From: Flavobacterium frigidimaris
GTDB lineage: Bacteria; Bacteroidota; Bacteroidia; Flavobacteriales; Flavobacteriaceae
Reading direction: 5' to 3'
Length of the DNA: 64,000 nt
Assembly (NCBI GenBank): GCA_900129595.1
Contig: FQWG01000013.1
Span: 1 to 64,000, forward strand
Part shown: positions 1 through 9,902 of the stretch, in pieces
How positions within the stretch are numbered: the stretch's first letter is position 1
Layout of the letters: the number at the start of each line of letters is the position of its first letter
The notes under the pieces: generated by a model
Told to the model about the DNA's origin: nothing
Databases searched by the model: none
Seen by the model: the letters and a program-made list of their open reading frames with translations, nothing else
Position numbers and translations under genes: made by a program

Positions 1-380
1 TCAGGTTTGATGTCAATATGATTAAAAAGATGTTGGTGCATGAAATAATGATAGCTCTGATGGTTCTCTTTGGTCATTGGATAATATTCATCCAGGTTGA
101 AAGTGATTACATTGCTAAAACTAAGACCTTCTTCTTTGTGCATTCTCACTAATTCCTCGTAGACTTTTATAGGAGAAGAACCTGTTGCTAAACCTAATAC
201 GCAAGATTTTCCTTTTTCTTGTTTAGATCTAATTAATTGCGCAATTTCCTGCGCCACAATTACAGAAGCTTCCGTAGAATTTCTGAAGATTTCATTATGG
301 ATTTTTTCAAATCTGGTTTCTTCAAATTTTCCCGCACTTTTATAGCTGATATCAGGTTTGGTTGCTAAATCAGTTTCCAT
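1..380 (-). CDS. nagB: Glucosamine-6-phosphate deaminase NagB, N-terminal part (cut by window edge)
   Basis: The first 126 codons are present and the rest lies beyond position 1. The product converts glucosamine-6-phosphate to fructose-6-phosphate and ammonia in the cytoplasm, the last step of amino-sugar breakdown. Visible signatures are the phosphate-binding loop GLATGSSP and the FNLDEYY segment that carries the catalytic Asp of the family. The roughly 38 residues before the core fit the long Bacteroidota form (about 640 residues), but the C-terminal half cannot be seen. The ATG at 380 is the only good start before the repeat at 427. It is the most downstream member of the sialic acid cluster. 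Confidence 0.92.
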   Translation of the reverse strand, partial: METDLATKPDISYKSAGKFEETRFEKIHNEIFRNSTEASVIVAQEIAQLIRSKQEKGKSCVLGLATGSSPIKVYEELVRMHKEEGLSFSNVITFNLDEYYPMTKENHQSYHYFMHQHLFNHIDIKP

Positions 381-426
381 TTTTATTGATTTTATTTGGT
401 TAAATTAATTTGTTAATCAATCATTA

Positions 427-566
427 TTAAACACATAGAAACATAGTTTTTCTTTGCCTGTAAAGGCGTTTTACTAGTTATTAATGCACATAGCTATGTG
501 AGTAAAGCATGCTTTTCTATAAAGATCTTCACTTTTAGTTCTAAACCTATGTTTCTATGTATTAAA
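427..566. repeat. Intergenic palindromic repeat, family A copy 1
   Basis: The ends read AAACACATAGAAACATAG and CTATGTTTCTATGTATT, imperfect inverted repeats, with an inner CACATAGCTATGTG palindrome near 487-500. Related copies occur at 6004-6149, 7431-7568 and 22560-22697, with a half copy at 28206-28280. No gene is seen in this gap. Confidence 0.75.
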
Positions 567-598
567 CAATTTTTCAGCTCATTACAGCTAATTTTATT

Positions 599-1507
599 TT
601 ATTTTTTATCAGAAGAAAGCGTAGTATACAATCCGATGATGACAAATACGACTCCAAAAAGCGTATACAAAGTAAGTGGTTCATCGACCACAAAATAGGC
701 AATCAAGAATCCGAATATCGGACACAGAAAAAGCCAGTACGAAGCTTTGATTGGATTGTTTTTTAATAAATACAGCCAAAACTGAACGGCTCCAATAGAA
801 ACCGCAATCGCCAGCCAGGAAGTCGAAAACCAGAAATCGTGGTTGAAAACATTCTGATCAGATTCATACGTTAAAAATAAAACCGGAAGCAGAAACACCG
901 CTCCAATAATGGTTTGCCACCCATTGATCGTGAGAATGTGTAATCCGTTCCAGTTTTGTCTTGAATAATAAATGGTTCCTAACGAATAGGCAATCATGCT
1001 GGTTACTAAAATAAGTATGCCGCCGGGGGTCGCAAAGCTGTTTTGTAATAGGGGGTAAGCCGCTAGAAATACACCAATAAAACACAGTATCAGACTAAGA
1101 ATGTTTTTGAATTTGATTTTATGCGATAACCAAACAGCCGAGATCAAAACAATAAAAACAGGATTAGTAGCTACAGCCAGACTCCCCAAACCGGCGGATA
1201 CTTTTTGCATGGCAATGACGTACAATCCCAGATAAAAAGTAATGTTGAACAAACCATAAATACTGATCTGAACCCATTCTTTTTTTTGTGGAAATCGCTT
1301 TGCCATTACGATATGGGAGATAAAAAGCATAATGCTCCCGGCTATTACAAACCTGAAAATAGAAATCACAAAAGGCTGTGCAGCATGCAGTCCAATTTTG
1401 GTTGCCGTTGACGCAGATGCCCATAAAAAGGCAAATAATATTCCGGCAATAATGATTTTAAATTCTTTGATTTTAGCGGCAATCGAGAGCATTTTTTCTT
1501 TGATCAT
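599..1507 (-). CDS. EamA/DMT-family membrane transporter
   Basis: A 302-residue protein with about ten hydrophobic segments in two EamA halves, the usual size of drug/metabolite transporters. The first half opens with a membrane segment containing FLWASASTATKIGL. Its ATG lies one base after the nagA stop, so it is very likely co-transcribed and translationally coupled with nagA. That suggests transport of an amino sugar or breakdown product, but EamA sequences do not reveal substrate and the placement is the only hint. A second ATG five codons in is also possible. The Lys-rich C-terminus is normal for the family. Confidence 0.85.
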   Translation of the reverse strand: MIKEKMLSIAAKIKEFKIIIAGILFAFLWASASTATKIGLHAAQPFVISIFRFVIAGSIMLFISHIVMAKRFPQKKEWVQISIYGLFNITFYLGLYVIAMQKVSAGLGSLAVATNPVFIVLISAVWLSHKIKFKNILSLILCFIGVFLAAYPLLQNSFATPGGILILVTSMIAYSLGTIYYSRQNWNGLHILTINGWQTIIGAVFLLPVLFLTYESDQNVFNHDFWFSTSWLAIAVSIGAVQFWLYLLKNNPIKASYWLFLCPIFGFLIAYFVVDEPLTLYTLFGVVFVIIGLYTTLSSDKK

Positions 1508-1508
1508 T

Positions 1509-2648
1509 TTACGAAATAGTGGTTTTGTTTGCAGAAAAATCCAATGTTTCTATTTCAGATAAATCATCATTAAATTGTACAAAAGCGGCAGGGAACCCGG
1601 CTTTTATTTTTCCGAATTGATCTTCTAAACCAATGGCACTGGCAACACGCGAAGTGGCCATTTTGATCGCTTCATCTGCTGAAACTTCTAAATGATTGTA
1701 GGCATTTTGAACCGCTTCGAGCATCGAAATTGTTGCTCCGGCCAAATTTCCGTCATCGTTTCTGTAAAAACCATTGTCAAGATGCGCATCAAAATTGTCC
1801 CATTTAAAGTAAGCAACTTTTCGGCCTAAAAAAGTAGCGTCACTAATCAAAAAGAACTTATCCTGTTTGAGTTTGTATGCCACTTTTGCAGCAGCATAAT
1901 CGCAATGTGCGCCGTCTAGAATTACGGGAGCATATACATTTTCATTTTCAAAAGTAGCACCAACCAAACCCGGTTCACGATGCCCGAATTGTGTCATGGC
2001 ATTGAATAAATGAGTGACAAGTTTTATGCCTTTCGAAAAATAAACCTGCGCTTCTTTATGCGTAACGGTCGAATGCCCAATCGAGATTTGAATATCACTT
2101 TCGAGCAACATATTTAGTTGTTCGTCTGTAAAACATTCCGGTGCAATCGTAATGACTTTGATCACGTCTTTTCCCAGTCTGATAATTTCTTCAAGTTCTG
2201 CATTCGTGGGTTTGCGAACCTGATCAATACTGTGTGCGCCACGTTTTAAGGGATTCAGAAACGGACCTTCCAAATGCATTCCGATTACGCCATTATGGTG
2301 CTTTTTCCTATAAGTGCGAACGGCTTCAATTCCCTGAAGGATGGTTTCATGCGAAGAGGAAATCAAACACGGAAGCACATGAGTAGTGCCGTATTTTAAA
2401 CTTGCATCATAAATATCCTGAATCGTTTCTTCGGTGGGATTCTGGCTAAAATATAGTTTTTCTCCACCATTGATCTGAATATCGATAAAGCCTGCAGCAA
2501 TATGTTTTCCTTTTAAATCAATCGTTTCAATGTCATTTGGAAGCTCTTTTTGAACAGAAAGAATAGTTCCGTTTTCGATAATAATAACTCCGTTGTCAAT
2601 GATTTCATCCCCGGTGTGCACGGTCGTATTGATGATCGCCTGTTTCAT
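1509..2648 (-). CDS. nagA: N-acetylglucosamine-6-phosphate deacetylase NagA
   Basis: The 379-residue length is typical. It removes acetate from GlcNAc-6-P in the cytoplasm. Signatures are GFIDIQINGG after strand 1, HLEGPFL with the metal-binding Glu, IGHST and THLFNAM with metal/substrate histidines, ILDGAHCD, and the catalytic Asp in ISDATFLG. The first strand has DIQING, not the HxH of two-metal amidohydrolases, the pattern of one-metal NagA such as that of E. coli. It lies between the sialidase and the EamA transporter in the same direction, so it acts after the lyase and epimerase encoded upstream in the operon. Confidence 0.95.
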   Translation of the reverse strand: MKQAIINTTVHTGDEIIDNGVIIIENGTILSVQKELPNDIETIDLKGKHIAAGFIDIQINGGEKLYFSQNPTEETIQDIYDASLKYGTTHVLPCLISSSHETILQGIEAVRTYRKKHHNGVIGMHLEGPFLNPLKRGAHSIDQVRKPTNAELEEIIRLGKDVIKVITIAPECFTDEQLNMLLESDIQISIGHSTVTHKEAQVYFSKGIKLVTHLFNAMTQFGHREPGLVGATFENENVYAPVILDGAHCDYAAAKVAYKLKQDKFFLISDATFLGRKVAYFKWDNFDAHLDNGFYRNDDGNLAGATISMLEAVQNAYNHLEVSADEAIKMATSRVASAIGLEDQFGKIKAGFPAAFVQFNDDLSEIETLDFSANKTTIS

Positions 2649-2697
2649 TTTTTTTAAATTTTATTTTTTTAAACCGGACTAATCCGATGGTTCTTTC

Positions 2698-5600
2698 TTA
2701 GTTTTTAATCAATTTACTGCTAATGGTTGTTTCGGTATCATTTGCATTTAAAAGATAAATACCTTTCAATTGATTTCCTAACGAAAAAAAAGTTTCTGTT
2801 TCATTAGTGCTTAATTTTTCAGTACGAATCATTTTCCCTGATAAATCATAAATCTTGATTGTGGTATTTCCTTTCGCATTGTTTACTTTAACCCTAACCA
2901 GATCATTAATTGGATTTGGGTTTATATCAATACTGAATTTCTGATCTTCCGTTGCTGTCTTTTCCTGCGTTTTTTTGCTTAGTAAAGGATTAGTTGCCGC
3001 AACAAATGTATCCGACCCATTGGTGAGCCAATTTAAACTAAAACGGACAAAATACATTTGATAAGTTGAACTTTCTCCGTTCTCATAATAAATTCCAATA
3101 GAACCGTCGGCTAAGATCGTTAAACTTGAATAGGCCGAAGCTCCCGCAAAAATAGTTTTAGGCGATCCCCAGGTTGTTCCTTCATCTGTACTCAATTGTA
3201 CGCTCACATTTTTTCGGCTTCCTGAAAACGGAATCGAATGCAGCAATCTGTTTTTGTCATAACCATCCAGGGTAGAAGTATAGCGAATAAAATCGCCATC
3301 GCAATTAGGGTCTGTAATACTTGCCTGATTGTAAGCCGTTCCCCAGGTTGCTCCTTTATCTGTCGAAATATTAAAACGACGTGTTCCCGGATTACGAATA
3401 CTCATCATGATATTGCCGTTGTTCAGTTCTACGACTTTGGCTTCATCTCCGTCAAGTTCAGCTCTTCCGGTTGATGCTGTCCATGTAATTCCGTGATCTG
3501 CACTGGTAATCATATAATTATTGATGTGTTCGGTTCCCGATACATTTTCGCGTACGGCAATGGCAGCGACAATTTTTCCATCTCTTAATTGATGCGCTCT
3601 CCCAGAAGCCACAAACAATCCTTTCCAACCCGGATTTGGACCATAAATTTGACTTGTAATGTCATCCGGAGTTCCCCATGTTATTCCGTTATCTGTACTA
3701 TGAATCACCAAAACTTTGGCGGGTGCTGCATTTGTCGAGGCGAAAAATCCTTTTTCGGCTGAAACAATGCACAATAATTCTCCTGTAGTTTTATCCAAAA
3801 CCAAAGCTGCATCTCCGGCTCCGGATGCAGCACCAAAATTGGCAATCACAAGAGGAGCAGACCATGTTTTTCCGTCATCGGTACTACGGCGAACAACCGG
3901 ATCTATTTTAGCAGCCAAATCTCCGGCACCGTTCCATCTTTTATCCGTAACCGTTACCAATGAACCATCGGCAGCAGTGATAATAGCCGGAATACGATAA
4001 CTTGCAGAACCTGCATCTCCGGGTGTAAACAACAAAGTATTGGCCAATAAAATAACACGATTTCCGGTAACCGTATTGGATGTTGTGTTATAAGTAATAG
4101 TGTTTGCAACAATAGATTCGCAAGTGGCATCTAATAGATTTCCTTCGGTTGCGGAAGCCGAAACATCATACGTAATCCAGAAATAATTGTCTCCGTTTAC
4201 TAATGCCTTTGAACCGTTTACAACAAGATTTCCGCCTGACGGAACTACATTTCCAAATAAAGTTGCCGTTGCAGTATCGAAAATTGTAGTAGATTCGCTG
4301 GAGTAAATTTTAATGTTGGTAACATCAGCAATGTTCGTAGTTCCTGCCATGGTAAATTTTAAAGAACTCACCGTAAGCGGATTTATAGTACCGCTAACAG
4401 CAGCTTTTACGGCAATAATGCGTTGGTTGGTGTCTCCAATTCCGGTTGGTAATTCGGTTTGAACCAATGAAACCGAATTGATCTGCATTTCGTTGGTTTG
4501 GGCAATTACCATTGCTCCGTTGTTTAATATTCCCGGATGATTATTTCCTGAAATGTCGGGAACAGTGGTGCCAGTTACGTTTTCAAAATCCCAGGCGGCA
4601 ATTAGGTTGGTTTGTGGTCCGGTGACAACTGCCGTTTTATCGGTTACGATTTCTGCGGCTGTCATGGCTTTATTCCAAAAACGAATATCATCTAATTGTG
4701 CATTCATATACGATGCAAAATTGTTGAGTGTTCCAAATAATACATCTCCAGTATTCGAAACGGTATTGGTTCCGCCAATATTTGATGTCGTTTTGGTTTG
4801 CTGTAAAACACCATCAACATAAATTTTGCAGCTGGTTGAAGCAACATCAACTACCATGGCCAAATGATGCCAAATGTTATTGGCGATATTCGATGTTCCG
4901 TATGGAGGTCCCGCAGCTCCGGCGCTTGTCGTTAAATTAACCCCAAATTGTCCGCCGCCGGCCGAAGTATTATTGATAAATTCATATCCAATTCCTGCAC
5001 CTCCGGGACGTTTGCTTAAAATACGTTTGCCAAAATCAGCCGTTTTTATTTTACAGGTTACCGTCAGACTTTGACCCGCTGCTAAATTAAAATCAGCATG
5101 ATTTACTACCGACATATAATCATTAACGCCATCTAAAGATAAAATCATCGGAAAAGCATTTGATGTTGTTGGCGATCCCACCAAAGTTCCGGGATGATTA
5201 TTGCCCGAAACATCAGCAACAGAAGTTCCGCTTATGTTTTCAAAATTCCATGCTACCAAAAGATCTATTGCAGGCGCATTGACAACCGCAGTCATGTCTG
5301 CTTGTAATTCAAGTGCGGTCATCGCTTTGTTCCAGATACGGACATTATCGATTTGGCCTGCCCATTTATAACTGTTTCCGGCGTCAGAAGTAGCGCCAAT
5401 AACAAAATTTAAAGCATTCGAAAAATCAGAAGTAACAGAGGTAAAAGGTTTACCGGTATTCGCCAAAACGCCATCGATATAACCGTACATTGTTCGATTG
5501 CTAGAGGCGTCAATAACCAAAGCAATATGATGCCAGGTTCCGTCAGCAATTGAGTTGGCTGAATATCCTGCAGTACTAATATTGTTGGGTGTTCCGGTGC

Positions 5601-5901
5601 CGCTCATGTTCATGGCAAATTTTCCGGCATTGGTTCCGTTGCCTGTCCAAAATTCATAGCCATTTCCGGAAGCGCCATTTCTTTTGGCAAAAATTCGGGG
5701 TGTTCCGGTTGCGGTTGTCGTTTTGATCCAGCAGCTAATGGTTTTGTTTTGGCTTGCGCCGAAATCTAAATCAGGATGATCTGCGACTGTCATAAAAGTT
5801 GAAATTCCATCGAGGTTCAAAACCTTACCACTTTGTGCTTGTATACTACTACCGTATAAACACATAAAACACGAACAAAATAAGCGTAATAAATTTTTCA
5901 T
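2698..5901 (-). CDS. nanH: Secreted exo-sialidase with two LamG domains and T9SS sorting domain
   Basis: A 1067-residue surface or secreted neuraminidase that releases terminal sialic acid from glycoconjugates. I chose the ATG at 5901 because a clean signal peptide follows (MKNLLRLFCSCFMCLYGSS...QAQ); upstream codons in frame to 5997 look non-coding. Order: two LamG-type lectin-like domains (about 25-250 and 255-475), a BNR-neuraminidase N-terminal beta domain (about 485-630), then the six-bladed catalytic propeller. The propeller opens with the YRIP arginine motif and holds five Asp boxes (STDDGKTW, STDNGITW, SADHGITW, STDKGATW, STDEGTTW). The last 70 residues (PNPINDLVRV...KIYDLSGK...KGIYLL) form a type A T9SS C-terminal domain. 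LamG modules may hold the enzyme on glycans. Confidence 0.93.
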   Translation of the reverse strand: MKNLLRLFCSCFMCLYGSSIQAQSGKVLNLDGISTFMTVADHPDLDFGASQNKTISCWIKTTTATGTPRIFAKRNGASGNGYEFWTGNGTNAGKFAMNMSGTGTPNNISTAGYSANSIADGTWHHIALVIDASSNRTMYGYIDGVLANTGKPFTSVTSDFSNALNFVIGATSDAGNSYKWAGQIDNVRIWNKAMTALELQADMTAVVNAPAIDLLVAWNFENISGTSVADVSGNNHPGTLVGSPTTSNAFPMILSLDGVNDYMSVVNHADFNLAAGQSLTVTCKIKTADFGKRILSKRPGGAGIGYEFINNTSAGGGQFGVNLTTSAGAAGPPYGTSNIANNIWHHLAMVVDVASTSCKIYVDGVLQQTKTTSNIGGTNTVSNTGDVLFGTLNNFASYMNAQLDDIRFWNKAMTAAEIVTDKTAVVTGPQTNLIAAWDFENVTGTTVPDISGNNHPGILNNGAMVIAQTNEMQINSVSLVQTELPTGIGDTNQRIIAVKAAVSGTINPLTVSSLKFTMAGTTNIADVTNIKIYSSESTTIFDTATATLFGNVVPSGGNLVVNGSKALVNGDNYFWITYDVSASATEGNLLDATCESIVANTITYNTTSNTVTGNRVILLANTLLFTPGDAGSASYRIPAIITAADGSLVTVTDKRWNGAGDLAAKIDPVVRRSTDDGKTWSAPLVIANFGAASGAGDAALVLDKTTGELLCIVSAEKGFFASTNAAPAKVLVIHSTDNGITWGTPDDITSQIYGPNPGWKGLFVASGRAHQLRDGKIVAAIAVRENVSGTEHINNYMITSADHGITWTASTGRAELDGDEAKVVELNNGNIMMSIRNPGTRRFNISTDKGATWGTAYNQASITDPNCDGDFIRYTSTLDGYDKNRLLHSIPFSGSRKNVSVQLSTDEGTTWGSPKTIFAGASAYSSLTILADGSIGIYYENGESSTYQMYFVRFSLNWLTNGSDTFVAATNPLLSKKTQEKTATEDQKFSIDINPNPINDLVRVKVNNAKGNTTIKIYDLSGKMIRTEKLSTNETETFFSLGNQLKGIYLLNANDTETTISSKLIKN

Positions 5902-6003
5902 AATTTTTATTTTGGTTAAAATTGGTTCATAAGCATAAGGTTTAATAACGAACGACTTGATGGAATGACGGATTTTATGACAACATATTGGATGCAATTT
6001 TTA

Positions 6004-6149
6004 TTTAACACATAGAAACATAGATCTAAAAATTTAAATTCAAGTTCTTTTTAAGAAAATCATAATTTTCTCACATAGCGCTATGAGATTTATTTTGAGT
6101 GAAACGTCTTTTTTATAGCGTTCGAAAACTATGTTTCTATGTGTTTAAA
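6004..6149. repeat. Intergenic palindromic repeat, family A copy 2
   Basis: Ends AACACATAGAAACATAG and CTATGTTTCTATGTGTT are inverted; the centre holds CACATAGCGCTATGAG. It lies between the sialidase and epimerase genes. Confidence 0.75.
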
Positions 6150-6168
6150 AATTATATTCAACAGATTT

Positions 6169-7359
6169 TTAATTTGTTTTCTCAAGAAATTCGTTTAATA
6201 TTTGTGTACAATACCATTCCTGACGCGGTAAATGAAAAGGTCCTTTGTAAAGATTTCCTTTAGCTGTTTGCGCCACAGTTCCGTCTCTGTGTAAATAGCC
6301 AAACCATTCTCCGTTTTCTTTATCATGAAATTTACTGTAGGCATAATCATGAATCATTTTATGCCATTTTGCATATTTTTCATCGCCAGTCATTGTGTAG
6401 GCCAGTAATGTGGCAATAATCACTTCGTTATGCGGCCACCAGAACTTCATGTCCTGCCAGTATTCCTGAACCGGTTTACCGTAAACATCACAAAAATATA
6501 AAATGCCGCCATGTTCTTTGTCCCAGCCGCGTTCCCACATATAATCCAGCATTTTACAGCCCAATTCGATTAAATGCGGATCATTATTTCGATGTTTTGC
6601 TTCATGCAAAATAAACCACGCACCTTCGATAGCGTGACCCGGATTTAATGTTCTGCCATCAATATGATCGATGATGGAGCCGTCCGGAGCGACTTGTTCC
6701 ATGACACATTTGATGTCGTGTTTTACAAAATCATTTTCGATTTCGGCAATCCATTTGGTGATCCATTCATCACAACGCGGATCTCCGATTGTTTCTCTGA
6801 CTTGTTGTGCCGTATTGATCATAATCATTGGCGATCCGATTCCTTTCGATGGACGTTCTCCGGTATATTTGGGTTCTAATAATCCCGGAGTACTCGAATA
6901 TTTGATGCATTCTCCAAATAAATGGCGTGCCTGTTCTGCAATTTTTTCGTCTCCGCTGGCTTTCGCGTAAGCGCTCATCGCAATCACGGCAAAGGTTTCA
7001 GAAAAATAATAACGGCGTTTACGAATAGGGTTCCCTTCGCGTGTGACGTGAAAAAACATTCTTCCATCCGTATCAAAACAATGCTGATTGATAAAATCTA
7101 TTCCTGATTTGGCACCGTCCAGCCATTCTTGTTTGTGTTCTACAGTATTGTAAAGTGTTGACAATAACCAGGCAGTTCGCCCCTGAAACCAAACCGATTT
7201 ATCATCATCGATTAAATCGCCATTTTGTCCGCGCATTAACAAATAACCGCCATGAACGATGTCGATAGATTGTGGAAACCAAAATGGTACCGTATCCTGT
7301 AATAATTGGTGCTGATAAAAATCTTTTAGTCGTATTAGATCAGTATTAGAATAACTCAT
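6169..7359 (-). CDS. nanE: N-acylglucosamine 2-epimerase (AGE family)
   Basis: A 396-residue (alpha/alpha)6-barrel protein of the AGE family, the usual length. In Bacteroidota this family converts ManNAc, the neuraminate lyase product, to GlcNAc without ATP-dependent phosphorylation first. Signatures include VWFQGRTAWLLS near residue 55, LNPGHAIEGAW with a conserved His and Glu, and WWPHNEVI with a second conserved His. No signal peptide is seen, so it is cytoplasmic. It is the equivalent of nanE in the Bacteroides nanLET system. Cellobiose 2-epimerase is a related fold, but the sialic acid context favours the acyl-sugar activity. Confidence 0.9.
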   Translation of the reverse strand: MSYSNTDLIRLKDFYQHQLLQDTVPFWFPQSIDIVHGGYLLMRGQNGDLIDDDKSVWFQGRTAWLLSTLYNTVEHKQEWLDGAKSGIDFINQHCFDTDGRMFFHVTREGNPIRKRRYYFSETFAVIAMSAYAKASGDEKIAEQARHLFGECIKYSSTPGLLEPKYTGERPSKGIGSPMIMINTAQQVRETIGDPRCDEWITKWIAEIENDFVKHDIKCVMEQVAPDGSIIDHIDGRTLNPGHAIEGAWFILHEAKHRNNDPHLIELGCKMLDYMWERGWDKEHGGILYFCDVYGKPVQEYWQDMKFWWPHNEVIIATLLAYTMTGDEKYAKWHKMIHDYAYSKFHDKENGEWFGYLHRDGTVAQTAKGNLYKGPFHLPRQEWYCTQILNEFLEKTN

Positions 7360-7430
7360 TTTATATATGTTTTTAGACTTAGTGTTTTATATTTTCTAAG
7401 TGTTGATTTTTTATTTGTTGTGTATGATTT

Positions 7431-7568
7431 TTAAACACATAGAGACATAGTTTATAAAGCTTGGAAAGGCGTTTCACTCAAAATAAATCTCATAGGTCTA
7501 TGTGAAAAAATGTATTTTCTTTAATTCTCTTTTTTTTAGATTGAAGTCTATGTTTCTATGTGTTTCAT
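7431..7568. repeat. Intergenic palindromic repeat, family A copy 3
   Basis: Ends AAACACATAGAGACATAG and CTATGTTTCTATGTGTTT are inverted, with an internal CATAGGTCTATGTG. It is followed within 10 bases by the short CACTCCC repeat. Confidence 0.75.
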
Positions 7569-7576
7569 TTTTTTGT

Positions 7577-7598
7577 CACTCCCAATAGCTATCGGGAT
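7577..7598. repeat. Short CACTCCCAATAGCTATCGGGAT repeat, copy 1
   Basis: A near-perfect palindrome around ATAGCTAT. Further copies are at 11373-11394, 22530-22551 (inverted) and 27870-27891 (degenerate), all between genes. Confidence 0.8.
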
Positions 7599-7672
7599 AA
7601 ACAGATTTTATTTCTTCCTTCTTACATCTCAAATCTTGCCTCTCACATCTCACATCTTACATCTTGCTTCTT

Positions 7673-9769
7673 TCATCTTTCTCTATCTAAATCCAATTGA
7701 AAAGTCGAACAAGGCAAATTCGCTTCATTAACCAGATTGGCTGTCGTATAAGGTTTCCAGGCATATAAAACCGTTTTTATCTTTTCGCCTTTCGGAATAT
7801 TTATGGAAACTTCATTTTTGATAATAGTCGCTTTGCTTTCGATCCGGATTCCCTTTTCGGTGACCAATTCAAAACCAATTAAATCTTTGTTATGGGCTGT
7901 CGACAACTGTTTGGCATTCGAAAAAGAAACTATAATAGCATCTCCTTTTTGTGTTGCTTTTTGTGCCGATGGTCCGTTTGCGGCGCTATTTTTTCCGTAA
8001 GTATATTTTAAGGCCAAAAGCGCCAGACGATCTCCAATTTGTTTTTTCCTTATCGGATGAACATTTGTCGAATCTCCATAATCTGAGCTAATTGCCATGC
8101 TGCTATTTGGAATTATTTTCTGTAACTTATTTTGTGCATCTCTGAAGGACGGCCAGGTCGGACGATCTGTTCCTGACAATTGAACATAATAAAAGGGCAG
8201 GGAAGTTCCCCAGGCTTTGCGCCAGCTACCAACCAGAACAGGCATTAAATGTTCGTATAATTCGATGTTGTGTGCGTTGCTTTCGCCCTGATACCAAATA
8301 ATTCCTTTTATAGGGAAATCGGTAAAATGCGTTACTCCGGCTTCGTAATTGTAACTAGGTCCGTACGGATGCCGTTGTTTTGGGTTTTTAGCATTTTTTA
8401 GATTTTCATCGGTTCGGGATCTGACCCACGGCATTATAAAATCTGATTTTCGCCAGTTGGTTAGTTCATCGACTACTTTATCATCGTGTTCTAAAGTATA
8501 GCGGTCGATCCAGGATTCTATGGGAGATCCGCCAACGGCAACTTGTATTAAACCAATCGGGACATTTTCTTCGCGTGTTATATTTTGTCCGAAGTAATAG
8601 GCTATAGCCGAGAAATCTTTGGCACTTATAGAATCACTGATTTTCCATTTTCCGGAGAAGAATGCTAATCGATTCGTTTTTTCTAAAGTAATCGAATCCC
8701 AGGCTTTTTCATCGGTTTCGGCAATGGCTTCAAAATTGAATAAACGAAGACTGGTATTGTTGATGGCTTTTTTAACCTCAGTCCTTCCGTTTTCTGATTT
8801 CTGAAGCGGGAATGCCATATTCGATTGTCCGGAACAAAACCAGACATCGCCAATCATAATATTTTTTAAAACGATATTTTTTTCTTTTAATGCAATAGTA
8901 ATCTGATGTGCTCCGCCGGATTTCATTGCTGGAAAAATGGCTTTCCACTTTCCGTATTCGTTTGTAGTGGCAACTTCTTTATGATTGTTAAAAGTAATTG
9001 CTACTTTTTCACCGCCATTTGCAGTTCCGTAAATTACGATTGGCTGGTTTCTTTGCAATACCATATTATCAGTGAAAACCGGGGATAATTTTAATCCGCC
9101 AAAATCTTGTGTAATGTTGCTGTAAACGGTTTGTGCCAGAATTGCTGCACCTTCTTTTGTGGGATGTAATGCATCGGGGAAAAGATCAGGACGATTGTCT
9201 AGTTTTTCATGAAGATCAATCAGTTGCACATGATTCGCTTTTGCAATTTCCTGAATGTGTTCCTGAATCTGCCAGAACCAATCTCTTGTTCCTGATTTAA
9301 AACGCGGATGTTCATTGAAGATCGGCGTCATTCTGCAAATGAAAATTTTTACTTTCGGATTTTGTGTTTTTAAAGTATCGATCAGCCAGGCATAATCGGC
9401 ATCAAAATCTTCTCTGTAGTTGGGCCAGTTTCTGGGATCCGTATCATTTAATCCCAAATGAATAATCGCAATATCCGGACGATAGGCGATAGCTTCGGCA
9501 GATTTTTCGGTTTTAAAATAAGGCGTACTTCCTTTCTTTAAAAGTGTTGCGCCGCTATGTCCAAAATTTTTGATTTCATATTGACTTCCCATCAAAATTT
9601 GAAGCTGCGAAGGGTACGATTCTGTTTGCGGATGGGCTAAAAGATAACCTGCCGTAACCGAATCGCCGATACAGGCAATTTTTATTGGAGTCTGCGCCAT
9701 CATTTCAAGATTTAAAACCGTTGAAATGAAGAGCATGATGATAAAAATATTTCGATTTTTTGTTCTCAT
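7673..9769 (-). CDS. nanS: Sialate O-acetylesterase, GDSL plus SASA domains
   Basis: A 698-residue exported esterase that removes O-acetyl groups from sialic acid so sialidase or lyase can act. I prefer the ATG at 9769 (MRTKNRNIFIIMLFIS..., signal peptide to about MAQ); an ATG at 9802 adds 11 residues. The N-terminal SGNH hydrolase domain (to about 225) shows IGDSVTAG, LGLNDTDP and DALHPT. A beta linker follows, then a second esterase domain (SASA type) with SGQSNMAF, WYQGESNAHN and NVHPIRKKQIGDR. This two-esterase layout matches sialate O-acetylesterases of Bacteroidota. It is co-directional with the nan genes. Confidence 0.9.
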   Translation of the reverse strand: MRTKNRNIFIIMLFISTVLNLEMMAQTPIKIACIGDSVTAGYLLAHPQTESYPSQLQILMGSQYEIKNFGHSGATLLKKGSTPYFKTEKSAEAIAYRPDIAIIHLGLNDTDPRNWPNYREDFDADYAWLIDTLKTQNPKVKIFICRMTPIFNEHPRFKSGTRDWFWQIQEHIQEIAKANHVQLIDLHEKLDNRPDLFPDALHPTKEGAAILAQTVYSNITQDFGGLKLSPVFTDNMVLQRNQPIVIYGTANGGEKVAITFNNHKEVATTNEYGKWKAIFPAMKSGGAHQITIALKEKNIVLKNIMIGDVWFCSGQSNMAFPLQKSENGRTEVKKAINNTSLRLFNFEAIAETDEKAWDSITLEKTNRLAFFSGKWKISDSISAKDFSAIAYYFGQNITREENVPIGLIQVAVGGSPIESWIDRYTLEHDDKVVDELTNWRKSDFIMPWVRSRTDENLKNAKNPKQRHPYGPSYNYEAGVTHFTDFPIKGIIWYQGESNAHNIELYEHLMPVLVGSWRKAWGTSLPFYYVQLSGTDRPTWPSFRDAQNKLQKIIPNSSMAISSDYGDSTNVHPIRKKQIGDRLALLALKYTYGKNSAANGPSAQKATQKGDAIIVSFSNAKQLSTAHNKDLIGFELVTEKGIRIESKATIIKNEVSINIPKGEKIKTVLYAWKPYTTANLVNEANLPCSTFQLDLDRER

Positions 9770-9902
9770 TTTTCTTAGAACTATTATTAAAAAAAGACTC
9801 AATTTATAAGCTGGGCAAAGGCATAGCTTCGCCCTGGCTTATAAAAACTTCAAAAACCAACTAACACTTAAAAACTGTAAAAAAGGGGATGAACTTTATG
9901 TA

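Noticed and set aside
5902-5997. 32 extra codons at the start of the sialidase
   Set aside because: They precede a clean signal peptide and do not look like secreted protein sequence.
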